From Condylostoma magnum (taxonomy: Eukaryota > Ciliophora > Heterotrichea > Heterotrichida > Condylostomatidae), in the NCBI GenBank assembly GCA_920105805.1, contig CAKKTI010000262.1, positions 1 to 30,656 of the forward strand: a stretch of DNA of 30,656 nt, in the 5' to 3' direction. The first letter of the stretch is position 1, and the number at the start of each line of letters is the position of its first letter. The position numbers were made by a program, and so were the translations under genes. Under the pieces are notes generated by a model. That model saw nothing but the letters and a program-made list of their open reading frames with translations. It did no database searches and had not been told where the DNA came from. Shown in pieces: positions 10,577 to 19,934 of this stretch.

Positions 10577-11104
10577 TTAAACCATACTTTCTTGTAAAAT
10601 GCTCAGTCCAAGTCTTCGTCGTATAACAACGGTAACTATAACTCCGCCAAAGGCTAGTATAACTACCATGATTCTAAATGAAATTCCCAAATAATCAGCT
10701 GCTTCCTCACTCAGCATATGACTTCCAGCAGCTAATATCAAAATAACTGTAAACATGGTACATAGGAGCAATGAGGCTAACACCACTTTCCAATTTGCTT
10801 GCTGTACATCCTCCTCTACCATATCATTTTAAGTTGGCTCATTTTACGATCTAATCAAATTGTTCTCGTATGCCCACATAGTTCATCTTCTTTTATACAA
10901 GGAATGGCATATTTCACATTCCACTGTTCCACTAGATTTTATTCATTCTTTCAGGCAATCTGGATGAATGTATTTAATAGAACCTGCACAGTTGCAGGGT
11001 AAGCACATATAATCATCCCCGTCACCTCGTTCTAAGCAAATTCTGCAATGGGCTAACTCTTCTATTTCTCTTACTAATATAAGCTCTTTATCGTCTTCTG
11101 ACAT
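10577..11104 (-). CDS. MARCH-type membrane E3 ubiquitin ligase
   Basis: A 175-residue protein with an N-terminal RINGv (C4HC3) domain from Cys 20: CRICLERGDGDDYMCLPCNC, AGSIKYIHPDCLKEW, then CEICHSLYKRRW. Two hydrophobic helices follow (about residues 108-130, VVLASLLLCTMFTVILILAA, and 140-162, IMVVILAFGGVIVTVVI). This is the plan of MARCH ligases, which ubiquitinate membrane proteins in endosomes, ER or plasma membrane. The Trp of the family's CLxxW is encoded by TGA (10943-10945), one of the clearest codon reassignments in the window; a second TGA (10883-10885) follows the last Cys pair. The end is TAA TAA at 10577-10579 and onward, 12 bp from the convergent BTB gene. The start codon is 21 bp from that of importin alpha. 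Confidence 0.9.
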
Positions 11105-11125
11105 TTTAAATATAAAGATTTTGGG

Positions 11126-12718
11126 ATGTTTAGTGGCTAGGTTGAAAACAGAATTTAATAGAGAAATAGCTCATTTCTATCGAATTATGATGCAATGATC
11201 AAGGACAAAAGAGAGAATTATTATGTTGAATTGAGAAAGTAGAAAAGATAGTTTTTAATGCAGAAATTTAGAAGCAAACACTCTCCACTTAATGCTTAAG
11301 TCAAATTTAAGGAAATTGACCTGAAGCTTGAGAATGTTCTTGTTGATTTTTGCCCTGCGTTACTGTAAGAAAATATTCCTGAATAGTTGTTGATTTAGTT
11401 ATTAATGGAAATTTCAAGATAAGATACTAATTAATAAGCTTAATTAAGGGCCTTATAGCTTTTAAAGCATTTATCTGTTGACATTAATGATTGTGTAAGT
11501 GAGTAAGAGTTTTTTGCTTCTAATTATCTTTAAGCAATAATGGAGTTAGTTTAGTATAGGTAAAGGACTGAAGTCGTCATGTTTGCTACTAATATTTTAA
11601 CCAATTTTCTAACTCTGAGTGAATAAGTGTCATAGGCTTTGTATGAATTAAACGGAATCCCAGTACTATGTGAGCTATTCTAAAGATGTAATTATGATAT
11701 AAAAGAAAATCTGTTATATGTTTTTGGGAATATGGCTATAGATTCCGTTGAGTATTTGTAGGAAATACTAACTTTTAATGTAATTTCTATTATATAACAA
11801 ATTATTCAAAACCTTAATGGAATTAAACCACAACTGCTCACTGGAATTTAGTTCTTTGTTTATACGGTCAGTCAGCATTCTTTGGCTATGAGTGATTTAA
11901 TAAATGATCTTTTTGATATAAGTATGAAGCTTTGGCCTGAAATTTAGTATAATACAGAAACTTTAAACTATTTTGTTAAATCTTTATAGAACATATGTGA
12001 AGTAAGTCAAGATTATGTAGATTTACTAATAAGTAATGGCACTCTTTAAAAGGTTACTCATTTACTGGCTAGTATATCAAAGAAATTAGTGTAATCAACA
12101 TTGAGTTTGATCGGAAATATAATTTGTTAATTTGATGGATAAGTCTAATACTTTATAGAAATCGAGCTTTTCTATTACTTAGAACTTTGCTTCCAAAGTA
12201 GCCACAAGGAAACTATAAGGCTTTCTTATTGGTTAATTGGAAATATCATTGGAGAGAAAGGAAACTTTAGCTGTATAATTCTAGATAGAGTTGTATTTAA
12301 GGAAAAGATAATATAAGGTATGCATTCTGATAACTAAGGCATTCTGCTAGAGGTATCATACATATTCAAAAATATATCAGCAAGAGGTAAACACTTTTTA
12401 TATAAACTAGTTGATAAGGATATGTATTTAGGATTAGATAAAGTTATATCTAATACACAAGATTAACAAATATTAAGTAATTTTGTCTATTTTATTTGAA
12501 ATTTATACGACCACGGAGAATAATTACAGGCAGAAAATGGATTAGAGTTTAACAAAATATTTTTAGACTTATAGGAGTATGAAATTATCACAAAGCTAGA
12601 GCGAGTATAGTATAAGAATGATTTGCTATTTGAATAGATTTCCAATTTATCCAATCGATTCAACTGTGATTAAGACTGCTTACTGGATCAGGTACGTGAA
12701 GATGAGTTTAGATTTTAA
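11126..12718 (+). CDS. KPNA: Importin alpha (karyopherin alpha)
   Basis: Nuclear-import adaptor of 530 residues, the usual family length. The N-terminus has an importin-beta-binding region rich in Arg/Lys (KDKRENYYVELRKQKR, then QFLMQKFRSK). About ten armadillo repeats follow, with typical helices such as TEVVMFATNILTNFLTLSE, YDIKENLLYVFGNMAID, QSTLSLIGNIICQFDGQVQ and LSYWLIGNIIGE. The C-terminus has the repeat-10-like KLERVQYKNDLLFEQISNL and a short acidic tail. Asn and Trp residues lining the NLS groove are less regular than in animal proteins, so it is a divergent member. TGA 12497-12499 reads as Trp in FVYFIWNLYDHG. The end is TAA 12716-12718; the next gene starts two bases later in another frame. 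Confidence 0.86.
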
Positions 12719-12720
12719 AA

Positions 12721-13191
12721 ATGGACGATATAAACCAAGTAGTGACAAAACTCCATACAAGATATCCTTAATTCCAGTAAGTGATATCTCCAGGAAATTG
12801 TCACCACTGCGATAAGAAGAACGTGGTTTTCCGTTGTTATCCAGCAGATCAATGCGAGTAAATTTTATTCAGGATATCTTACTGTGTATATTGCCTATAA
12901 TCTCAATACAATGAAAAGATTCTTTAAGTCTTAGAAACAACTAATAACTGGAGTTGTCCTTTTAAGCGAGGAAAATGCAGTTGTTAGAACTGTTAGCCAA
13001 GAGATCTAAGAGTATTTTGCTTATAAAGAGATGATCCAGTATAAAGTGCATTAGATTTGAACAGTGATCTAATAATGCGACTTGATCGTAACAAAGGAAG
13101 TATGACAGAGTAAGAAATTTAGTACTGTATGAAGATTTTATGCGATAATTTGAGGAATTTAGGCCATTTAGTCAATCAAACGAGAAGTTAA
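12721..13191 (+). CDS. CDCA7-type zinc-finger (zf-4CXXC_R1) protein
   Basis: A 156-residue protein consisting mainly of a zf-4CXXC_R1 domain: GNCHHCDKKNVVFRC, QCEQILFRISYCVYCL, then NWSCPFKRGKCSCQNC. In animals and plants this domain defines CDCA7 and related factors, which recruit the HELLS/DDM1 remodeller and bind hemimethylated DNA. One expected ligand looks absent: where relatives have CPxCRGxCxCxxC, this protein has CPFKRGKCSCQNC. A helical, Arg/Gln-rich tail follows. The start is the only Met before the finger and sits two bases after the importin stop. The end is set at TAA 13189-13191, one base from the stop of the convergent PI4K gene; an earlier TAA just after SMTE is also possible. 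Whether it acts on methylated DNA in this organism is unknown. Confidence 0.72.
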
Positions 13192-13192
13192 T

Positions 13193-14860
13193 TTAATTAC
13201 TAATTGAATCTACAATACTAAAGGATCTAATCCTTCCTTTGTCTTTATTAAACCCATTACGGTTTGAGTGCTTGAATTTAAGTATAGCTTACTCTAAAAA
13301 AGCTTCAATATAATAAAAGAACTGCTAATTGAATGCCAGGTCTTTAGTTTCCCGCTTTAATGCAACTTTCGATACAGACTTTATCACTGACATAGACCTT
13401 TTTCTAGTATGTATTAAAGGAGACTAAAGCTCCTCATCATCTGAGGACTTGGTTAATTAGATGCAAATACCTTAATGATCATCTTCATTCAACTCTTCTA
13501 TTATTGGAGAAGCTGGTGAAATTGTTTCACTTTTTGGAATTTTTAGTTTGCAAAATTAAACTTCATTTTCAGACATAGCACGTGGTCTTCCTCTTTATAC
13601 AGGAGATCTTTCTTGTGCCTTATCATAAATCTATGTCTCAACCCTCAACTAGGATGCTAGGCTTTTCTGAATTCCTGCATAGAATTTCATAGTTTTCTAT
13701 ATCAACTTCTCAAAATCAGAAGCTTCTTCATTATCCTCCTTGCGGTATATAATTTCACCAATTTGTCTTAATGTAAAATCATGATTAGCTGCTAATTTAA
13801 GCATTGTACTAGAGCATCTAATATACAATAATTCATTATTACTGAAATTAAGCCTATCTTTTAAAGTTTGTATATCTTATAAAGGATCAATACTTTATAT
13901 ATATTCCTTGCATTCCTTTACAATAGGTCTTTTTGCCTATGGCCAATTCATCCAACATAAATCATACTCTTCAATATCTAGATTAATAGGTATGCACATT
14001 CCATGGTCAATAGGAATCAATCTATAATCCTCCGTAACCAGCAAATTCCCCTCATTCCTATCCATGTTTAGCAACCTTATGTCTAAAATCGCAACTTTCT
14101 GTACTTCAAAATCCTTAAACATTGAGTATGAAAAGTCTTCCATTGAGCCTTAATTTCTCATAAAAGCCTACAATGAGCCCTACTTCTCATACATTTACCC
14201 ATCCATACCATAATTATACGAACTATGTATGGAACTAGACATATAAGTAGCAGGCACATTTGCGAAATTGGAGTGATCTAAGATATAAGCAGCCACCTCT
14301 CTGAATCCTCCTACACCTGACTTAACACCCGTTCTAAATCCAGACTACCCTAGTTTTCCTGTATATCCCCTTGGATTGTTAGGAGCAAAAGCTTCTTCAT
14401 CCAAAGGCTTGAAAACTGCTATAATATTCCTATTAGGATTTCTAAGAAAATAAGTGCCGGCTGTTCCTCCCATAGTAAGATTCGGGACTAAACCAATAGC
14501 AAGACCTCTGTTTGCCTGAGACACTAAAGACAAAATCTCGGTATCATTGCACCCTGGGTGAACTTTTATGTAGTTTGACGATTTACAGTCGATTTGCACG
14601 ATAATTGACTACCTTTTCTCGTTTTTATTAAAAATTCTATAATCGTTTAATAAATGTGCATCTATTAGTTCTATCTGGCCATAATAAAGCTTTTGTAGAT
14701 TCACTGGTATACCGAAAATAATAAAAATCTCCTGCTTAAATTCTTAGATGGTAGTCCATCTATAGATATTGATCCTGTTAACAACTCCGGCTACTTCTAT
14801 TTAGACACAGAGTTTTGAGGTTCCACTCTTCGATGAATTACCGCCTGATAAAACTGACAT
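13193..14860 (-). CDS. Phosphatidylinositol 4-kinase, plant gamma type
   Basis: A 555-residue lipid kinase of the PI4K type II/gamma group. Residues about 15-85 form a ubiquitin-like domain (NRINIYRWTTIQEFKQEI, FGIPVNLQKLYYGQ). The kinase core starts near residue 125 with TMGGTAGTYFLRN and AVFKPLDEEAFAPNNPRG, where the Lys in AVFKP should contact ATP. Next come GVGGFREVAAYILDH, then VAILDIRLLNMDRNEGNLLV with catalytic Asp 267 and Asn 272, and LIPIDHGMCIP with Asp 285 as the DFG equivalent; WMNWPQAK is also a plant-type hallmark. The enzyme makes PI4P on Golgi or endosomal membranes. The 170-residue Ser/Glu-rich C-terminal tail is unrecognised. The end is TAA 13193-13195. The upstream CFAP97D gene ends 26 bp before the start on the same strand. 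Confidence 0.9.
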
Positions 14861-14886
14861 ATTTTATATATAAGGAAAAATGTGGT

Positions 14887-15483
14887 TTATGATGTAAGAT
14901 TATTAATGTTCTCTTCATCATGAGGGGATAAGTTGGTCTGACGGTCTAAAATGCTTTGGATTAGCTTAAATGAGTCGTCTTCTTTCTTTACTGTAGAAGA
15001 TCGCTTAGCACCTGTCTTCTACCGTTTGCTGATATTACGCAGTATATAACGTTGTCTTAAGTGTTCTTAGTTTCATTTTGCAATAGAGTAAACTGAGTTA
15101 GTGTTTTAAAGTCTTTCAAGCAGCTTCTAAGTGAAAGTTACTGTATTTTAGTTGTTTATCTAGCTTATACGTTATTTCCTAACATTATGGTTAAGAGATT
15201 TGAGATAAAACGTTTTGTTCAATGATTAGCTTAGATTTTGCTTAGGTTTTAAGTCTATTTTCAGCATTTTATTTAACAGAATTTGATTAGCATGGTCAAT
15301 AGTGAGATTTCTTTGCTTTTCAGTTCGAAAATATTTCCCTCTTTTGTTAACTTTGCTGTTTGGCCTAGGCGGCCTGTTGTCTACTCTAGCTCCAACAGAA
15401 TTCATGCTCCTTTTATGAAATCTTTGAGCCTTTGATTGCAAAAACCTCCCGTGTACTGTATCAGGTATATTTTAATTCCACAT
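14887..15483 (-). CDS. CFAP97D: CFAP97D (Hemingway/KIAA1430-like) ciliary protein
   Basis: A 198-residue protein with the CFAP97/Hemingway pattern: NLTIDHANQILLNKMLKID, then KSLNHNVRKQRISQINNQN, KLLERLQNTNSVYSIAKW and QRYILRNISKR. In relatives the order is an IxxxNxxLLxRL helix, KSLNxxxRxxEIxxI, LLxRLxxxxSxY, W, then LxNIS. The family belongs to the axoneme and is needed for stable cilia and flagella. TGA 15073-15075 encodes the conserved Trp (SIAKW). The Ser-rich C-terminus ends at TAA 14887-14889. The start is uncertain: ATG 15481-15483 directly abuts the NOL10 stop and is in the NOL10 frame, while ATG 15403-15405 (MNSVGARVDNRPPRP) would leave 78 bp between the genes. Confidence 0.78.
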
Positions 15484-17160
15484 TTAATTTAACTATCTCT
15501 TCTTCTTTAGTAGTCTTTGTGTAGGAACTGCAGTTCTTCTGGTGTTTTGAGCTCGTGGTGTCTTTTTCTCAGTAATTGCCTTTCTTTGCTTTTTTGTGAT
15601 AATTTGGTTTTCTTCAGGTTCACTTTCCTCTGAGTCATCATTCCTTTATCTTTTGTGTGGGATTTATGGATTATACCGCTTAAATTCCTCAGATTTAGTG
15701 TCTTATGTGTATTCTGGATTTGTGAATAAATCAATGAATCGACTATCATCCAGAAGTCTTTAAGCTGCTTGTTATTTTCGTTTTGATCCCTTTTCTGCAG
15801 TTTCTTATAAGTTCTATGCTAGGTCCTTGTTTACTTTAGGTAGCTTTCTTTTTACTGTTATTCTTTAGGATCTTACCTCCTCTAGTTTCTCCTGTACCCT
15901 AGTTTTTTTATACTAGTCGTATATGAAGGGCTCTGATATTTGTTTAAGTTTGTAGTACAGCTTGAGGTTCATTAAGTATCCATGCATATAGGCCTCTAAG
16001 TGCTCTGTTCCTATATAAGACTCAGCGTTGATTTGCTCTAGTTCCTCTCTTGTAACAAACTTTTTGTCTTCGTATAAATTTGTATTAGGAGTTTCTTCTA
16101 GTTCTTCCGTCAAGTTCTCTAGAAAAGCAGCTCATTTAGGCGGTGGTCCCATACTAGGAATAAAGAAGGATCCAACTCTTACATGCTCCCTGGCAGCAAA
16201 AATTAACCCAGTATTTCCCACTACTTCAATATCGTTAATATCCGTCTCAGACTCAATATTTGTATGAATTTCTCCATTATCCTTTTTAACAATCTTTATT
16301 ACCTTCGGATCAGCTGATAGTAAAAATCCCTTTTAATGGAACTATAAACTACGTATTGGTAGTTGATTATAATGGGTTACTTGGTATAAAGGATTCGATT
16401 TCCGTATGTCGTATAGCTAGACAACTCCAGATTCATGTCCTACACCCATGTACAACCCTGATTAATCGAACTTTAAAGATGTAATTGCCCCTGATTATGA
16501 GTCTAACACTGCAGCTCTACTTCTCGATCTGGTATCCCAACATTCCACTAATCCTTCATCTCCTCCAAAGGCGACTATTGACTACACTTCTCTGTTAAAA
16601 TCAGTTACATTAAAAGACTCGCTTATACTAGACTCAATTGAATTTAGAAACCTGCCGTGTTCTAGGTTTAATCTAAACACCTCAGAAGTTGCACCGACAA
16701 TATAAAGCTCGCTTGTAAAAGGATCAAAGGTTAAATCACGGCCGAATTTAGGAATTCTAGTTATATAATGTTTGCCGTACTAAGCATGGAATTCTAGTTG
16801 TCTATTATCACACAAAAATACGAGTTTTTTGTAGTCATCTGATAAAAACATGAATTGAAGAATCTCTGCGTCTAGGTTGCGCATACATTTTACCGTTAAT
16901 TAGTCAGTTTCGAAGATTTTGACTTGAGGAGGGTAAGTTCCTGTAGCTGCTATATAGTTTCCATCTTTTGATACTCGGATTCTTTATGATTAGCCTGCAA
17001 ATTCAAAGTCTTATATAAGCTCTAGTCTATTACGATATTCTTTGTTGTATCTGAGGGATTGCTTCTTTTTTGTAGCTTCCTGTAAAAATTAGTTCAAGGA
17101 TTTACCATGGGAAAGATCGTATACTGGAATTGAGTTTAGCCTAGAGACCTATATAGACAT
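15484..17160 (-). CDS. NOL10: NOL10/Enp2 ribosome-biogenesis WD-repeat protein
   Basis: Nucleolar protein of 558 residues. It follows NOL10/Enp2 closely: MSIQVSRLNSIPVYDLSHGK, RLELIQDFEFAGQSQRIRVS, FLSDDYKKLVFL-type strand, IPKFGRDLTFDPFTSELYIV, EVFRLNLEHGRFLNSI, VECWDTRSRSRA, LYDIRKSNPLYQVTHY. This is a seven-bladed WD40 propeller, followed by the helical PPPKWAAFLENLTEELEE segment, where TGA 16132-16134 encodes a Trp present in human NOL10 (PAPRW). The C-terminal third is Lys/Glu-rich. In yeast Enp2 is part of the 90S pre-ribosome and acts in 18S rRNA maturation. The family is usually nearer 690 residues, so this copy is short at the C-terminus. The end is TAA 15484-15486, immediately followed by an in-frame ATG. 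Confidence 0.92.
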
Positions 17161-17172
17161 TTATATAATTAA

Positions 17173-17583
17173 CTAAATTAAGAAATATGAGTAAAACTCT
17201 GATTGGTCAGTGAAGTATTTGTTGCATTTGTTTATAAAGCTTGGGTATTTTGGCTTTTTCTTGTGATTATAGTATCACTTTTAGTCTTAGGCGAATTGTT
17301 CTAATAATCACTCTTTTTAGGGAGGATAATGTTTTTTCTGTTCTGTTCTATTTGACAACCAAGGTTTTTATTATTTCCTTTAATGGTATTTAAATCTAAT
17401 CAGATATTTATTAATTCTCTTGACATTAATTCGATTAGCATTGTTATAATATCTCCAAGTATTTACCACTTTCCCACTCTTTACATAAGTCTTCTTTTAG
17501 AATGCTTTTCTTTATTTTTATGTGTAAGACATAGGTTATTTCAACTGTTTCATTTGCTTTTTAGGTTACTGAATTCACAACAT
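17173..17583 (-). CDS. Unrecognised basic aromatic-rich protein
   Basis: A 136-residue frame with strongly basic, Tyr/Trp/Phe-rich composition: RKAFQKKTYVKSGKVV, NTWRYYNNANRINVKRINKY, KKKPKYPSFINKCNKYF. Three to four TGA codons are read as Trp. The purine-rich strand matches the coding strand of neighbouring genes, whereas the opposite strand would give a hydrophobic, low-quality protein. The end is TAG 17173-17175, 12 bp before the NOL10 start on the same strand. The start may instead be a later Met (MKQLKQ or MSYTQK). I do not recognise the family; a small RNA-binding or ribosome-assembly protein would suit the charge, but this is not shown. Since every frame is nominally open in this code, support is compositional only. 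Confidence 0.45.
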
Positions 17584-17622
17584 TTTATTACTATCAAACT
17601 AGCCTAAAGTTATAATGTAATA

Positions 17623-17913
17623 ATGGAAAGTGATTAAAATCGATTGTCAATTCCTTCTACATCAGAGTCAGATGATAGTAGATTTTATTTATCATATTAA
17701 GAATAAAGTACTTGTAGAATAAAGTATAAAGAAGAATCTAATTGAGATTTGTCTGAGAGTTAATTAAGAAATCAGTTATCATTATAAGAGAAGGAAAAGG
17801 TTAAACGGCCTTAACTACCTCCTCCTGTTTATTTGCATCCTGAAACATTAGATCAAGAAACACCAAGAATTAAGCAAATTCCATTAACACGCCCAAGAAT
17901 CAATTTTTTATGA
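17623..17913 (+). CDS. Unrecognised 96-residue protein
   Basis: A short frame starting MESDQNRLSIPSTSESDDSR, Ser/Glu-rich at first, then Lys/Pro-rich (KEKVKRPQLPPPVYLHPETL, TPRIKQIPLTRPRI). It looks disordered, with a Pro-rich tail that may bind a partner. One TGA inside (ESNWDL) is read as Trp, and the end is TGA 17911-17913. The start codon lies 39 bp from that of the minus-strand gene ending at 17173, so the two would share a bidirectional promoter. No family is recognised. Support is composition and spacing. Confidence 0.45.
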
Positions 17914-18142
17914 TTAATTATCATTTTTAAAGAATTTCAGTATTGATATAACAGCAAATTTGTTTTATTTGTTATTCAGATTATACTGTAAAAGTTTTAT
18001 TGTTGACTGTTTTAGTATAAAAATTGGCTAAATTAATATTGATATATAGGCAAAATAAGTGGATTGTTTAAGTGTTAGACAATAATTAGTCAAAGACTTA
18101 TATCTATAATAACAGTAAAAACAAATATGTAAAAGTTTATTA
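17914..18142. other. AT-rich convergent spacer, no gene seen
   Basis: 229 bp between two converging stop codons. It is highly AT-rich, no frame has protein-like composition, and no tRNA or other structured RNA is recognised. It is unusually long for a convergent gap here, where 0-25 bp is normal. Confidence 0.4.
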
Positions 18143-18649
18143 TCATAACGACTGTACTCGATTTATAAGATTATTCCGCATTATGTAAATCTGATTATTA
18201 ACATCCTATCTCTGCTAATCCTCCGACTTAATTTCCTTATTGATACTTTACAAATTTTGCTTTAATTGTAATTTTATCTATTCCCTCTTTTTCGCTTATC
18301 CTGGAATTATAATCTTATTCTACTCAACAACTCCTCTTAATATTTATAACTAATTTCCTTTTAGATCAAGTTTACTGTATATTGAACTATTCAACTAGCT
18401 AGTCTCAATTTAGTCTAAAAACTTCTTATACTAATTTTCTTCAATATAACTTTTGAAAAAATCACTTAAATGCTATGCAAACATCTTATTACTTCTATCA
18501 ACAATCATTTTCATACTCAGATAATTAGTAAGATCAGTGCCTTATAAAGCTTTCATGCAGTTTTTGAACTCTAAATTCTATAAAATTCCTCATAAAACTC
18601 TATAATATTGCTACTTCAATCCAATCAACCGCGAATTCTTTTCCTCCAT
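18143..18649 (-). CDS. Unrecognised coiled-coil protein
   Basis: A 168-residue, mostly helical protein starting MEEKNSRLIGLKQQYYRVLW. It contains amphipathic stretches such as MIVDRSNKMFAQHLSDFFKS and a C-terminal Lys/Gln/Glu-rich coiled coil (KKREQIKLQLKQNLQSINKE). One internal TGA (RVLWGIL) is read as Trp. It ends at a triple run TGA TAA TAA (18143-18145 first). The start is 19 bp from the start of the next gene on the other strand, which also encodes a coiled-coil protein. Membership of a ciliary or centrosomal complex is possible from this pairing, but it is not shown. Confidence 0.55.
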
Positions 18650-18668
18650 ATTTTGAATAACTATAGTA

Positions 18669-19901
18669 ATGATTTTAAGATATAAAAGACTAGATTTACC
18701 TGACATTACAAAATCTACTAAAACTGTAAGTACGGCTTTAAGATCCCCTAGAGCAATCACTAGAAGACGAAATGCTTCATAAGTGAATAATTATCAAAAA
18801 GATATACAGGAAGTTGCTATGCTAGATCATTGAGTTCCTTCTAACAAACAGTTAGAAAGAAGGTCTTTATCCACTGGCAGAGGATTAAGAAGTGTATATA
18901 AGTATTAGACAAAGCTTGATATTGATAACTAATTAAAACTAAAGCATATTAAGGAATAAATTGATTAATTAGATATTTCATGAGATTGAGAGAATAAATT
19001 TTAGTAGAAGTTAGAAAAGTGTAAATAGGAATATTGTGTTATTGAGAAGAAAATCAAGAAATAATAGGTTTTATTAGATAAATATACATACTAAAAGAGG
19101 GATATAAATAATTAAAGAGATGAAAAGCTGAAATTAATGAAAAGAGATAAGAGAAATATAGGTAAGATATTGCTTTAATTTAAAAGAGTTAATGAAAATT
19201 AGATATTTTTACACAAAAATCAAATAAATTTACAAATACGATTGCTTTAACTGGCCATATAAGGGTAAAAAGCTCCAATTAACGAAAAGATTAAGAAAGT
19301 TAAATCAGTTATGAATAATTTGTAAAATGAGAAGTAACGCAAGAGTTAAAAAATACAACATTATAAGTAACAACTATAAAAATACTACTATAAGTCTTTG
19401 AATTTATTAGACTACAAAAACACATTAGGAATTGCTTAAATTTTTGTAGAACTTCACAATATACAAGCTCCAATACCAACATAATTAATCCCTGACTACC
19501 TAGATAACATTATTATAAATTACATAATTCAAATAGCAGAACTTAGATTGGAAAAACAGTAAGGCAAACAGAAGATAAAATAACTATAGCAATCAATTAA
19601 GTATAAAAAGTCCTACTATGCTTAACTTGACAAGTTTAATGACATAAAGCGTCGCATAAGAAGTATATCATAGGTATCATTTAGACAACAAGATTAAAAG
19701 CAAAACTAATTCACAGACCTCCTTAAAACAGTACGAGAAACTATTCAAAGAATGCAACTGCAAGAAAACAAAATATCAAGCCAAATAAAGTTCCATTTAA
19801 AAAACCTATACAAGTACTAGCAATTCCCCCTACCATTTGACACCCTATACACAACTTTAACAGGCACACAAGAAAAGCTAGGTTTCCTATACAAAATTTG
19901 A
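18669..19901 (+). CDS. Coiled-coil protein, possibly axonemal
   Basis: A protein of about 410 residues. The N-terminal 60 residues are basic with Ser/Thr/Arg patches (TALRSPRAITRRRNASQ). A long coiled coil follows, dense in Lys, Gln, Glu and Leu (KLKHIKEQIDQLDISWDWEN, KKIKKQQVLLDKYTYQKRDI). A break near residue 250 (NIQAPIPTQLIPDYLDNIII) separates a second coil (IKRRIRSISQVSFRQQDQKQ) and a folded-looking end (QFPLPFDTLYTTLTGTQEKL). The end is TGA TAA from 19899, with a further TAA at 19914-19916. It converges on CFAP53 and diverges from another coiled-coil gene. No family is recognised with confidence; the two-coil plan is common in dynein-regulatory and microtubule-inner proteins. Confidence 0.65.
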
Positions 19902-19934
19902 TAATCCCCAAAATAAACAATTAATCTTATGATA

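Noticed and set aside
17187-17607. Plus-strand hydrophobic frames opposite the basic 136-residue gene
   Set aside because: Composition is that of antisense: Phe/Ile/Ser/Leu-rich, with no family resemblance.
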